NCBI GenBank assembly: GCA_032629725.1
Contig: JAFEVB010000004.1
Coordinates: forward strand, 1,364,001 to 1,428,000
DNA length: 64,000 nt
DNA from: Gremmenia infestans
Lineage: Eukaryota > Ascomycota > Leotiomycetes > Helotiales > Hamatocanthoscyphaceae
Reading direction: 5' to 3'
Below, piece after piece: positions 38,134-48,138 of the stretch. A model generated the notes under the pieces. It had not been told where the DNA came from. It saw only the letters and a program-made list of their open reading frames with translations, and did no database searches. The translations under genes were made by a program, and so were the position numbers. Every line of letters starts with the position of its first letter. Position 1 is the first letter of the stretch.

Positions 38134-39970
38134 AGTTAGCACCTCTCTTTTTAGGCTACCTCCCCTTTTAGGCCACCCTACTTAGCTTACTACTACTTAG
38201 AGGCTTTCTATTTTATAATTTAATAATTTAATAACTACTTAATAAAATATCTTTAAATTTTAAACCTAACTTGTTTTTACTATAAAGTATATATATATAG
38301 AGTATAATATTATTTAAGCACTTAATATAGTCGCAAATAATGTTTCTATACGGCGCGCTAGTCTAGATTAGGGGGTTCTAAGAACTATACTTTAAAACTG
38401 TCTCTATAGCTACAAATTCTATTAGGAAGCTGCAATACCTTAGTAGAAGCTTTTATTAGTCTAAGAAAAGCGTTTAATAAACTAAATTCTAGTATAGAAA
38501 AGCCTAGGATTAAGCTCTATATATATACAGATTAAGGATTTTGCTTAGCGGCTTCTAGCTATCTAAGAAGATACTACTATACTTAGAAAACGCTAGATAC
38601 TAGCTTTCCTAAAGCGGAATCCTATTCTATAGATAAAGAAGCAATTTAGGATCGATTCTACCTATATAAATAAAGCTATAACTAATATAATTAAGCCGTA
38701 GTTCTAGAAACTAGAGGTTCTAGAAGTTAAGACTATTAAGTCCGCAAATCGCTAGAATATAGATAAAGCAGATATTATAGAAAGCTAGAGATCTAATAGA
38801 TTAGTAGTAGAGAGTATAAATCGACGTTTTATTTAGCGGAAACAGCCTAGATCTAAGGCCTAGACCTTCTTTATTAAGTGTATTAGTGCTAAGAAGCTAG
38901 CACTTAGTCCACTTATTATATTTAAGAGAAAAACGGTCTAATAGTAGTAGTTTCCTACTAGCTTTAAATTATATAAAAGCTAGCAGTTTACTATAACTAA
39001 AAACAGCTAGACTTTAGATACTATAGCTATAGAATAGCTGCAAAAGGTCTTTATCTTTTCTATAGTACCATAGAACCTATAGAAGCTACGACTGCTTATA
39101 TACGATAGTTATAGAAGCTATAAAACTACTAATTTTATATAGCTTTGCTTCTAGTATAAGATATAACTTTTATTTCTACCTCTCTATATTTTATATATAT
39201 TACAACTACTAGATTTATTAATATTCTCTTTCTTAAAGAGCGCTTACTAGAAAAAGCTTAGTAACTTAAGCTTTCTTATAGATTCTACCTTAATTAGAAA
39301 GCGTAACTTCTTAAATTACTATAAAAAAGCTTAGGAAAAAAGTCTAGTTCCTTGGAATATTAAGGCAAAGTAGAAAGCTACTAGTTTATAGCTTTCTAAT
39401 ATAGCTAAGCCTTTTATAAGCTGTTTACTACTAGAAAACAGTAATAGCTTAGCGCTAGCAGCTTTAGAGGATATAGGGAAAAAAGCAGAGCTTGCTTAAA
39501 ATAAGAGTATATTATAGGTTCTATAGAAGACCTCTAGGGCAGCAAAAGATATATAGTTATAAGCTAATACACTTATCTAATTAGGTAAAACTAATTTTCT
39601 AACCTATTAGCAGCTATTTAGAAAGATAGTAAAAGGATAAGATAAAAAGAACTATAATTTAGTATATATAAAGCTTTAAATTAAGCAGTTAGAAGCTTAG
39701 GTAGAGCAGTTAGAGCTGCGGAAAAGATGTTAGGTGCAAACTAGTCCAAATTTAGAGTTTATAGATATCTAGGCTATAAAAGAGGCCTAGATTAAGGCAG
39801 AGAACTAGGAAATTAAAGAGAAAGACTTTAATATAGTTATAGAATCTAATAGTACAGGCGATTATATAGAAGTAGAGAAATAAAAAAGTTATAAGGTTAT
39901 AAAGTAGAAAGGTAGTAGCTAAGCGAGGTGGCCTAAAGGGGAGGGTGGCCTAAAGAGAGAGGTGCTGACT
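38134..39970 (+). mobile_element. Fot1/pogo-family DNA transposon, 1837 bp
   Basis: Terminal inverted repeats of about 50 bp begin AGTTAGCACCTCTC at the left and AGTCAGCACCTCTC (reverse complement) at the right. They contain repeated GGCCACC-like words. The target dinucleotide TA flanks both ends (38132-38133, 39971-39972), as in Tc1/mariner. It carries a transposase remnant and interrupts the intron-like repeat region. GC content is clearly higher than its surroundings. Confidence 0.88.
38400..39921 (+). pseudogene. Fot1-like DDE transposase remnant
   Basis: Readable blocks are ordered as in Fot1 transposases: a first catalytic region near 38770 (NIDKADIIE, family N.DE), then NRLVVESINRRFI; LLIYDSYRSYKT near 39095 (family YDGHGSH); a third-Asp block LQLLDLLIFSFLKSAY near 39210; then SLVPWNIKA and LQLSNIAKPFISCL. 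The tail is Gln/Glu-rich and ends at TAA 39919-39921. Many Gln/Trp stops and at least one frame change inactivate it. The exact start is unclear. Confidence 0.75.
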
Positions 39971-40620
39971 TAAAGGTTAGTCTCTAAAGATTATATTATA
40001 TATAGTAGCACTACTAATATTAATTATATAGCTATATATTATTTGCATATGCTTAGTATATATCTAGCAAATTATAAACTTATATACTTAGATTAATAGC
40101 TAATAATATAATAGCTTAGTTAGAAAGATTTATTTTATTAGTATATACTAACTATATATATAGTATTATATACTAGTATTATCTATAGTAGTTACTAGTA
40201 GGACTATATATAGTTAGTATATACTATATATATACTAAGTATATACTTACTATAATTGCTAGCAGCTGCAGCAGCAGCTTAAGTTGCTAGCTGCTAACTA
40301 TTATTATTATTTAGAATTAGTTTTATATATACTTAATATATACTTATAAATTAAAAACTATATACTAGGCATATGCTTACTAATATAGTATCTATAGACG
40401 GAGGGATTTTATGCGCCTAGCATAGCAGTGTTAGTAAATATAGTAGTATTTATATTAAGTATATACTAAGTCTATATTAGCTTATTATTATATCTATGCT
40501 TAGTATATACTTATCTAGTATTATTATTAAATTTTTTTTTAAAAAAGAAAAAGGATTAAAAGCAGAGGAAAAATTTATAGTGCATATGCTTAGCTTATAT
40601 TATGCATATGCCTAGGCTAG

Positions 40621-41348
40621 ATTAGGTATAGTTTTATTATAACTCGCTTAGATAAAACGCGCGCGCTGCGCGCTAGCTGCCCTACCCGCCCTACACCCTC
40701 CCTACCCTCTATAGTTAAACTAGTGTAGACTATTAGGCCACCTTATTTGAACTAGTATAGAGAAGCATAGACTTATTATCAGATGTTAATTCTATAGTCG
40801 CCGAGCTTTTAGCTACACTGGTTTAGCTGCACCCCGCTTCTAGTGAGAGAGGTAGCATCCGCAACGTCAAGTAGAAAGGGTATGTATTCGCAAGTATTAC
40901 TCCGAACTCAAACATCGCCACTTGAAGGGCTCTTATTGCAAACATACTTTAACTACATATAAACACTCCTACTCCCCGAAAGAAAGCTCTATGAAAGAAC
41001 CAACATCAGCTACTTTGATTCCATCCATCATGTTCAGCAGGGTCTTTGAAACAACTACACCCGAGAACCCATACCAAGGTCTATTCTCTCGGACATCACG
41101 CTTCGAAGCTTATTGTGACACCGGTGACTGTCCTGGCGCTCAAGAACATCAGTAATCAAACAAGATATTTGAGTCTACAGCGCATATTACCGGAGATAAA
41201 CAAAATGCCGGCTTTCGGGCTTGCAACTCGCACTCCAATAGTATTATCAAAAGGATACATGCCGGCGATCAGAGTTCTACCACCAACAAAAGAATTTGTT
41301 TGATCGACTGGCCTTTGTCATCGCGTGGGGCGAAATATCGCACGCTGA
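40621..41348. other. Right border of the isochore and gene-poor DNA
   Basis: A GC-rich run (GCGCGCGCTGCGCGC near 40659, then CCCTACCC-type words) marks the end of the AT-rich block. Short plus-strand frames at 40922-41303 have no recognisable motif, and I do not call them genes. Confidence 0.45.
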
Positions 41349-41387
41349 CGGTATTTTCTGCTGTATGATGCTATATATGTTGCATTG

Positions 41388-41711
41388 ATGGCCGATGATA
41401 TGAAACTACTTCGTGCTGCAGCAGATGGCCAGGTCCAATGGAAGCCTGCGGATATGCTTGGTGCTTCCATGCACTTCCTCAAGGGAATAAAGGACCGCTT
41501 GGAGAAATTATCCGGTCTTTTGGATAAGGAGTTGAAACCAGAATGGAACTGGATGGAAGGATTAAAGGCGCAAGTTAAGGTCGGAAAATATTTAAGATTT
41601 CTAGAAGAGGCACAGATGAAAGAGGTGAGGGAGCGGTTTAAAGCTGCTGTCGACAACGTTGTCAAGGAGGAGAAGCACAGAAGGCAACCTGCAAATGCAC
41701 GTTATCGGTGA
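41388..41711 (+). CDS. Hypothetical protein or gene fragment
   Basis: The ATG at 41388 opens 107 codons; the frame is open back to 41349 with no upstream ATG. The product is helical and charged, with LEKLSGLLDKELKPEWNWM and FLEEAQMKEVRERFKAAVD stretches and a basic end. I recognise no family. The neat amphipathic composition argues for real or once-real coding. Because the frame has no upstream promoter-like context and lies beside the transposon block, it could be the 3' end of a truncated gene. Confidence 0.35.
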   Translation: MADDMKLLRAAADGQVQWKPADMLGASMHFLKGIKDRLEKLSGLLDKELKPEWNWMEGLKAQVKVGKYLRFLEEAQMKEVRERFKAAVDNVVKEEKHRRQPANARYR

Positions 41712-41917
41712 AAATTCTTTTAGTAAATTCCCTTTAAAGTACCAGGAAGTCGTGGATCCTCACACTATCCCACCAGTTTATGTTGTCAATGAAGATAGTA
41801 TTACGGAACGAGACATTATTACTGAACACCGAACAATGGAAAGGTTTGATAATTAAATGACAAATGATCGAATAGAGTAGTCAGAAATGTAGTGTAAAAG
41901 TGATGCTCTTTGATAGA

Positions 41918-42592
41918 TTACGAAATGCTCTTTGGCAAAGTCCTCGACGTCCTTCTCATAAATCGAAATCGATAACTTCCATACCCCCTATCATTTTCTT
42001 TCCCACCTGGAGCCCAATCCCTCAAGTCAATATGTAGTTCATCAACCACCTCAAACCCCACTTTCACATAAAGTGGGAGTCCAAATGGCGTCGCCTGCAA
42101 AAAGATCGGCAAGTGTTCTTGATCCGCGACTCCATTCCCATAATCGACCAGCGCCTTTCCAATGCCCTGCTTCTGATAGGAAGGATCTGTAAATAGCGCT
42201 TTGCATCTCATATACCTTTGTTTTCCATTCTGTTTCCCCAACAATTTATCTGTCTCGCGCGCCACATGCCCAGAGAGTCCAGGCGGGAAATCAGATCCGT
42301 TCGCGATTTGTTCATCCCGCTCTTGGATTTGCTCGTCAGTGAGTGTATTCCACGATGCCCATCCACCTATGGCCCCCGTGGCTTTATCAACTGCTTTGAT
42401 GTGAAGCCATGTCGGGTCGCCGAATTGGACTTCGAGCGCATCGATCACGCCTTTCTCTAATTCTTGGGGTGTTGGGAAGTAGAGACTGAATGCAATATCT
42501 GGGAGACAGGCCGTGAGGTTGATTTGTGCGAGGCGAGGTATGTCATTACGCTCCGCTGGGAGGAGTTTGAAGGCTGGTTCCTTATTCATAGC
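41918..42592 (-). CDS. GNAT-family N-acetyltransferase
   Basis: The single-exon frame encodes about 224 residues from the ATG at 42592 (MNKEPAFKLLPAERNDIPRL). An upstream in-frame ATG at 42691 would add 33 residues of unlikely Cys-rich sequence. The C-terminal half has the acetyl-CoA loop YQKQGIGKALVDYG (Q-x-x-G-x-G), then a beta-strand and LYVKVGFEVVDEL, typical of GNAT motif B. Substrate is unknown; fungal paralogs often acetylate small molecules. A second, unrelated-looking GNAT gene lies on the same strand 250 bp upstream (42843-43400). Confidence 0.75.
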   Translation of the reverse strand, partial: AMNKEPAFKLLPAERNDIPRLAQINLTACLPDIAFSLYFPTPQELEKGVIDALEVQFGDPTWLHIKAVDKATGAIGGWASWNTLTDEQIQERDEQIANGSDFPPGLSGHVARETDKLLGKQNGKQRYMRCKALFTDPSYQKQGIGKALVDYGNGVADQEHLPIFLQATPFGLPLYVKVGFEVVDELHIDLRDWAPGGKENDRGYGSYRFRFMRRTSRTLPKSIS

Positions 42593-42842
42593 GATTGTGA
42601 GGAGATCAGTTGCTGGGCACTTGCAGTGGATGCCAGAATTACGAAGAGGCTGGACGTGCATCCCTGCAAAACCACTAAGCTTACAGGGCATCGACCACTA
42701 AACATACAGCAACTAGTAAGCGTGTACGCCACTTCAGCAATCAGTACTGTGCCTTGTGCAATTCATTTATAGCGTGAGATATTGATCAGAGGACTACCTA
42801 CTTCGCAATCATCCTCTTACCTTTGAGCACCTAATTAACCAT

Positions 42843-43400
42843 TCAAGAAATATTAGACTCCAAGATTGTCAGTACACCATGCTCTTCATCCCGCTTTTCA
42901 CCAATCTCCTGAAATCCATACTGATCGACCAGTGCCCTTGATGGTAAGTTGTCGGGTCGAATAGTGGCTCGAACAATCTTAACATCTGGATGGCATCTGG
43001 CAGTCTCGAGCAGTATCTCCAACGCTGCTCTTGCGTGGCCCTTTCGGCGATGCAAAGGGTCAATGGCATATCCAACTTCAACCATGCCAGCCTCGTCAGG
43101 TGGACTAATGAACCCCGCTCGCCCAACAATTGTTTGCGTATCCGTATCAACAACCAGTCGAGTAAGCCACGGCTCGTCGTTGACATTAAGTTCAATCTCG
43201 GCATAGCGTCTCTTCCATGTGCTTCGACATAAGTCAGAGATGAGAATCACCGGTAGTTTGAGTGGGAAAAGTTCTTGAGCGGAGTCCAGATCGCCTTCTC
43301 TGAGTGCCTTCATTGCGGGCAATGGGAGTAGTGTTAGAGTTCGTCCTTTTGCACCTGGTGTCGTTGAAGTCCAAGACTCTGAAGTAACAGACATGGCCAT
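42843..43400 (-). CDS. GNAT-family acetyltransferase (RimJ/RimL-like)
   Basis: One exon of 185 residues starts at the ATG at 43400. Residues about 90-150 hold VEVGYAIDPLHRRKGHARAAL, with the R-x-x-G-x-A acetyl-CoA signature, followed by ATIRPDNLPSRALVDQYGF, the helix/strand pair usual in RimJ-type enzymes. It is likely a soluble enzyme of unknown substrate. It shares only the fold, not obvious close sequence, with the neighbouring acetyltransferase at 41918-42592. Confidence 0.78.
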   Translation of the reverse strand: MAMSVTSESWTSTTPGAKGRTLTLLPLPAMKALREGDLDSAQELFPLKLPVILISDLCRSTWKRRYAEIELNVNDEPWLTRLVVDTDTQTIVGRAGFISPPDEAGMVEVGYAIDPLHRRKGHARAALEILLETARCHPDVKIVRATIRPDNLPSRALVDQYGFQEIGEKRDEEHGVLTILESNIS

Positions 43401-43713
43401 AGGATAGATGAACCAGCTGGATGAAAAGAGATTTCCTGTTATGGTGCCAGGCTGTATTCTCGTGAACGATCAGCTTCAACTCGAAACGGATATGGAATCT
43501 TCAGCATTTGTTGGTACTCCGTGAACAGTGGAGGAACACACTTCGTCCCTTTTGCTCTTTCGTAACTTCCTATACGCTCAAAGCATCTTAGTCAATTTTA
43601 CCATGTCCAATAAAGATTGTTGGATTACTGTCGACCGAGAAAGGAAGGTTGTAGTCTGGAGTTTGGCATATCCCAAAATGGAAAGAGGGGTCATTTATTT
43701 TTTGGAGGGGTAG

Positions 43714-43721
43714 TCACGTGA
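43714..43721. promoter_or_regulatory. E-box palindrome TCACGTGA upstream of the yar1-like gene
   Basis: The palindrome lies 66 bp upstream of the ATG at 43787. Such sites bind bHLH factors (Cbf1/Pho4 type) in fungi. Function is inferred from position only. Confidence 0.45.
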
Positions 43722-43786
43722 TCTCGAGTTATCAGATTTCTTGAAAATTCTGGAAAGTTAAATCCCAAATCACCAACGCCCAAAAC

Positions 43787-44496
43787 ATGCCTACCAACCT
43801 CTCCGAAGACGAGATCGACGATCTGTTGTACTTTTCACGTACGGGGGACAAGGAAGAATTCAACACTGCAAATGAAGAGCTCTGCAAAAGGGAAAATATT
43901 ACCCTGGTCGAGTTGCTGGAAGCAGCGCGCGATGAGCAGAGTGGAAATGGAGTTTTGCATATGGCTGCAGCCAATGGATTCGAAGGTACGCGCTGTTTAC
44001 GTTGTCTATCTGGACTGTTCCTGCCATGTGTTGAGCCGCTGCTAACTTGAGATATCCAGGTTTTTTAGAACAACTCTGCAAAGCCCTCTCGAACCCGTCT
44101 CCCCAGAACCCCGCGATGCTAGCCATTCTCAACGCACAAAACAAAGCTGGCAATACAGCATTGCATTGGGCTGCTTTGAATGGTCATCTAGAGTCCGTCA
44201 AAGTACTTTTGGATCAGGGAGCTGATCCCACAATCACCAACCAGAGAGGTCATGACCCGATTTATGAGGCCGAGTTGAATGACAAGAAGGATGTTGTGGA
44301 ATGGGTACTAAGAGAGGGTGGGGACGAATTGGAAGAAGGGGTCAGTGGAGAGACTGCCGAAGGTGCTGCGAACGAGGGTGCTGATGAGGACATGGAAGTT
44401 GGCGAAGATAATAATGGCACAAACGGAGAAGCGTCCACGAAACTGGAAGAAAAGCTAAACCAGATGGACATCCAAGACGCCACTCCCAACAGTTGA
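43787..44496 (+). CDS. yar1: Yar1-like ankyrin-repeat protein
   Basis: Exons 43787-43985 and 44060-44496 encode 211 residues. The 74-nt intron has GTACGC, a GCTAAC branch and CAG. The N-terminus is acidic (EDEIDDLL). Ankyrin units include VLHMAAANGFE (split by the intron) and NTALHWAALNGHLESVKVLL, then ADPTITNQRGHDPIYEAE. The tail is very acidic and Asn/Gly-rich. Size and layout match Yar1, the chaperone of ribosomal protein Rps3 (uS3) in 40S biogenesis. The assignment rests on architecture, and another small ankyrin protein is possible. Confidence 0.75.
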
Positions 44497-45679
44497 GCTG
44501 TCACAAATGAGTTTCGGACGAATTATATGCTTCGGAAGAAGCGGTCAAGCATTAATTGCACGACTTTGTCTTGAGTATCGAGCGACACCATATCATCCAT
44601 ATGCCGGCTTTCACACTGCCTAATGCCTGAGCCGCCACGAGGTTTACTTGAGAAATTAGATCGACGAGTCATGGTAGGTCTTACGAGACGTTGAAATAGC
44701 GATACAGCATGCAGCATGCAGCTATTATAACCCAATAAACTCTGTGCAATTCACGTTTACAGGACTGTTGCCCTACTTTAGCCGCTGCAATTCTTCTACC
44801 AAACCTTGTTTCAACAGTCCCAATCCTCACCAATGGTTTCAATTTAAGTCTTGATTTTCAGCTGGTTTCTTCGTCCAACCCCAAGCCTGCTATCAGCCCA
44901 ATAGTTTCAGCAAACTCTATTGAAAACCGTATCAAATCAATCGAGGTACGAGCATTAAAAAGCCCCTCATACCAGCATTCGCAAGGTAGCGATCGACTCT
45001 TCTGGGACCCCACGCCTGAAGCTCTACCTGTTTCAAGTTTCACTGCTTATACATTGCCTATACACTGCTTCAAGGTGCGTTGCTGGCGCAAAACCTCATT
45101 TTTACCCCTTTCCGAAGCTTTTTGATCGATTCTGTTTCTTATTTGGCTTTGTCTTCCTTTGACTTACTTTTGAATGCGGGACTCTATTGAATTTTTACCC
45201 TATTTTCATTTAGTTGTAGCCAAATGGACGAGGCTCTGTCTTCTAAGTCAGACCTAGATTATTGGTGTGGCTCACCCCACGCACTTCGTCTCACACCCGC
45301 ATGAAGGTGTCTCCTCTTTTCGGTATTACTGGCTCGTTTGCTAAGTTTCCACATTCCACGTTTGTGGCTTACTGCATACTGTAGAGGCGTAAAAGCAGCA
45401 TACTCTTTTCCGTGCGAGTGACGCCCGACGTGGCAGGAGTAGCTTTATCTTGCGGCTCAGATTCTGCTCAGGGCTCGTTTGCTTACTCTTACGATTATCT
45501 CAAGGCGTCGTGACAGACAATGCTGATTATCAAACACTGTATTATCTGGCGGGTCATCGCGGAGCTTTTTTTAGTCACACCTCTCAGTCGCAGATTTCAA
45601 AATTTCGCCACTCCACCTACTCCTGGCAGACACCAATTCAGATCATCCATAGTGTGCAATTAGCCTGCAAGAACTGAGA
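44497..45679. other. Intergenic region
   Basis: No gene can be supported. A plus-strand frame at about 44862-45120 is open (VSSSNPKPAISP...) but lacks a start codon and motifs. The last part should contain the promoter of the kinase-like gene. Confidence 0.5.
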
Positions 45680-46580
45680 ATGAAGTCGTCAGTAACAGAA
45701 TCTCGGGTGAGCACCGCCATTGAATTAAGAGGATTTAATTTCTTACACCAAGGCATAATGCTAACATCGCTTTGAGCAGACTAATTCAATTCGGACATGG
45801 TCACCTTTGCGAAAAGTGACACCAAGGACGGAAGATTGGGAACTCACATTCTCAATCGTGAAAGCGAAATCCATTGGGCACGGCGGCTCGGGAACAGTGT
45901 TCGCAATTGATCAGTCCAAAGTCATAAAGATCTTCTCGGGAGATACATACGGCAAAATGGACCTGGAACGAGAAAAGGAAATTTTCGAAATCCTTCAGAG
46001 TAGAGAGTCTTCTAGGCTAGTAGTTACTTTCAAGTACCAGTGGACATCTGGTCTGGTTCTAGAACGTCTTGAGTCAACTTTACGCCAGCGACTTGTAGGA
46101 ATCCTACCACCTTCTCAACCACCTCTAGCACTACAATGGGTACAGGAGTGCAGTGCGGCCGTCAAGTTCATCCATAGCCACGATGTAATACATGGAGATC
46201 TAGGATGCCAGAACTTCTTAGTCGATTCAGATGGGCATATCAAACTTTGCGACTTTGCTGGATCCAAATTGCGTGACCTAGATGCTTGGATCTCATATGA
46301 GGTCCGGAGCCAACATCCGAAATATTCTGGTCAGCAGCCCACTATCAAGACTGAAATATTTGCTCTTGGCTCGGTCGTTTTCGAGATATACACGAGCCGA
46401 CCCCCCTTTCCTTCAGAATCGGGCTTGATAGTTCGTCGGAAGTTTTTGGCGGGCGAGTTCCCCATTCAAGAAGTTTCTGATCCGGATGTACGGCATGTTA
46501 TTGAATCTTGTTGGGCTGGAGAGTATGAACATGTTTCCGATATCTGCTCTGCACTTGAGCACGTGGGGGAATTTCTCTAG
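45680..46580 (+). CDS. Small protein-kinase-like protein
   Basis: A 27-nt first exon (45680-45706, MKSSVTESR) joins in phase 0 to 45780-46580, giving 275 residues. The 73-nt intron has GTGAGC, an AATGCTAAC branch and GAGCAG. Without this exon the main frame has no ATG. Kinase motifs: glycine loop IGHGGSGTVFAID, the Lys in VIKIF, Glu in LEREKEIFEIL, catalytic loop HGDLGCQNFL (Arg and Lys of HRDLKxxN replaced), and metal-binding LCDFAGSKL (DFG changed to DFA). The C-lobe is short. Such compact divergent kinases are common in filamentous ascomycetes. Retained Lys, Asp and Asn leave activity possible, but the altered loops make it uncertain. Confidence 0.8.
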
Positions 46581-47142
46581 TACTGAGTTAGGAATTACGG
46601 CATTGTGGCCTGGAGAAACTCTCTCTACTCTGGATGGAATTTACAGTGCCATTTTCCTTCTAGTTGATCACAAAGACAAGGTCAGAAGTAGTAGGTCTCT
46701 TGATATGTTTTGACATAAAAATATGAAATTAATTTGCAAGAGCATTCGAAAACTACTTCCCGCCGAAATCCAGCACTAGGTTTACTTCGTGCGTACGCCG
46801 AACTTAAAAAAAATCTTCTCCAGTGCTCTCATGTCCCTTTGAGCAGCCAAAGTTGTATCATCAAGTCATCCAAAATCATTCAACAGAAGCGAGTGAAATG
46901 AGCAAGGGGGAAAGATAATATTGCGATACATGATATCGATGGATGCATCACAATAGGGAGACTAAGAGCTGAAATCCAGAAAGTACATCACCAACACAAC
47001 TGAACCGAGGTTCCGTCGATTCAAAGTCAAATCCCGGAGGTCTAGTCGACCTTTTCTCATCAAACTTCTCCGGCACGAACCGGGGCGTATCATCTTCCTA
47101 ACCTTGGAATGGGGCAGTTCTCTTGTGGTGCATCTGTTATAA
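46581..47142. other. Intergenic region
   Basis: It lies between convergent genes. A minus-strand frame at 46962-47288 overlaps the small unknown gene in another frame (KDTEMIDVDED) and may be its alternative 3' end; otherwise nothing is seen. Confidence 0.45.
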
Positions 47143-47580
47143 CTATCCTCGTCGACGTCTATCATCTCGGTATCTTTCTTCTCGCTTTCTGCCAGACGAG
47201 CGCTCGCCAGAATCTCTGCCTCTTCCACTAGTTTGAGGTGGACCGATCTACAAATCATTAGTGATGTTCGGGGCAAAATGCCAAACACGACCTAAACTTA
47301 CATATCTTGCGTCCCAATGTTCTTTCGCCGCCTCTAATTTACGCTGATACTCGGCCAAGGCTTCGTCGATGAGGTTACACACCTGACACGGCATCATTCG
47401 AGGAGTCGCACGGTCTAAATACGTCTGACCTTCCGCCTCCTGGACATCGTCGCAAGGAGCCTCTATCCGGGCACGTTCGCAGAGGTTGTAGGTGAGCAGT
47501 ACCCAGGTGTGCATTTCTTTGCCTTGGGTGATTTCTTTGCAGATGGAGCTGCTCATCTGCAGGGAGTCTCGTCTACACAT
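47143..47580 (-). CDS. Small Cys-containing protein of unknown function
   Basis: Exons 47302-47580 and 47143-47247, joined over a 54-nt intron (GTAAGT, CACTAATGA, TAG), give 127 residues. Visible features: a Cys-containing N-terminal part (CKEI, NLCERA, APCDDV, PCQVCNLID), a helical segment LAEYQRKLEAAKEHWDARY, then an Arg-rich end (SGRKREERYRDDRRRRG). I do not recognise the family. The second exon is ambiguous: the overlapping frame ending at 46962 encodes a more ordinary acidic sequence, so a different splice site or a frameshift is possible. Confidence 0.5.
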
Positions 47581-48138
47581 GATTGCCGGTTCTGGGTTCG
47601 ACTACTCGGTGTTGATGTATGTTTACCCCAATGGGAAGAGCTTGCATAGGTGTAGAGTTTGTGACGATTGAGAAACTCTACAAGTCATTTTAGCAGAACT
47701 TCAGCAGCATATCTACCCAAATCCATTCATCACCCATATCTTCACCGAAAAAGCACATGTGCGGGTTGGGCCGCTGCGGCCTGAAGCGTCGTTGGTTGCC
47801 TTCCGCACAGTCGAGGGGAAACATCATGTTATTGATTTGCCTCAGTAGTTGCCTAACTCAAGTCCTCCAGTGCTGACAGACAACTATATAATTGAGCCCC
47901 AAGTACTATCCAACGACAAAAGATATGGTAGCATGATAACGGCTCTGATTGGTCGACTTGCTACCGGATGTCAGATGTAAAAGCGGCAAAGGTGCGGTAG
48001 TATCTTACATGCAAGCGGTCATGGAGGTCAGCGGTCAAGCGTTATTTCACTATATTGAGGGGTGAGAATTGGTATGGCATTATGAAAGGTAGTGTTTCGT
48101 AAGTGACGTGGCGTATTCCGCCAGGATGGTTGCGCTAT
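47581..48138. other. Intergenic region
   Basis: Nothing is recognised. The missing C-terminal half of the DUF5672 gene is not found here in any frame I could read. Confidence 0.5.

Larger units (their letters stand above)
36880..40620 (-). repeat. Diverged members of the intron-like repeat around the Fot1 insertion
   Basis: The TATATACTAAGTATAT-type core continues at irregular spacing, for example 37888-37944 (GTAAGTTTA start on minus) and 40204-40250. The latter is a clean 47-nt unit: GTAAGTATA, ACTAAC, then TATATATAG on minus. An Ala/Ser-type trinucleotide stretch (GCTGCTGCTGCAGCTGC on minus) near 40265 could be exon. Limits are uncertain and the Fot1-like element at 38134-39970 is not part of it. 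Confidence 0.4.
6640..40640. other. AT-rich isochore of RIP-damaged, nested transposons
   Basis: About 34 kb are dominated by TA-rich words and lack host genes. Almost no reading frame above 60 residues survives. Where a protein family can still be read, most in-frame stops are TAG or TAA at positions expected for Gln or Trp, and Cys or His codons have become Tyr. This is the transition pattern (C to T and G to A) of repeat-induced point mutation. Elements A and B are visibly less AT-rich than their surroundings, which fits later arrival. Both borders are abrupt, near 6.6 kb and 40.6 kb. Confidence 0.85.

Noticed and set aside
41318..41665. Minus-strand 115-codon frame opposite the hypothetical gene
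   Set aside because: It is Ser/Arg-rich in the way of antisense shadows, while the plus-strand product looks like a regular amphipathic protein.
42201..42772. Plus-strand open frames opposite the first GNAT gene
   Set aside because: They are shadows of the GNAT coding strand, with no motif and atypical composition.
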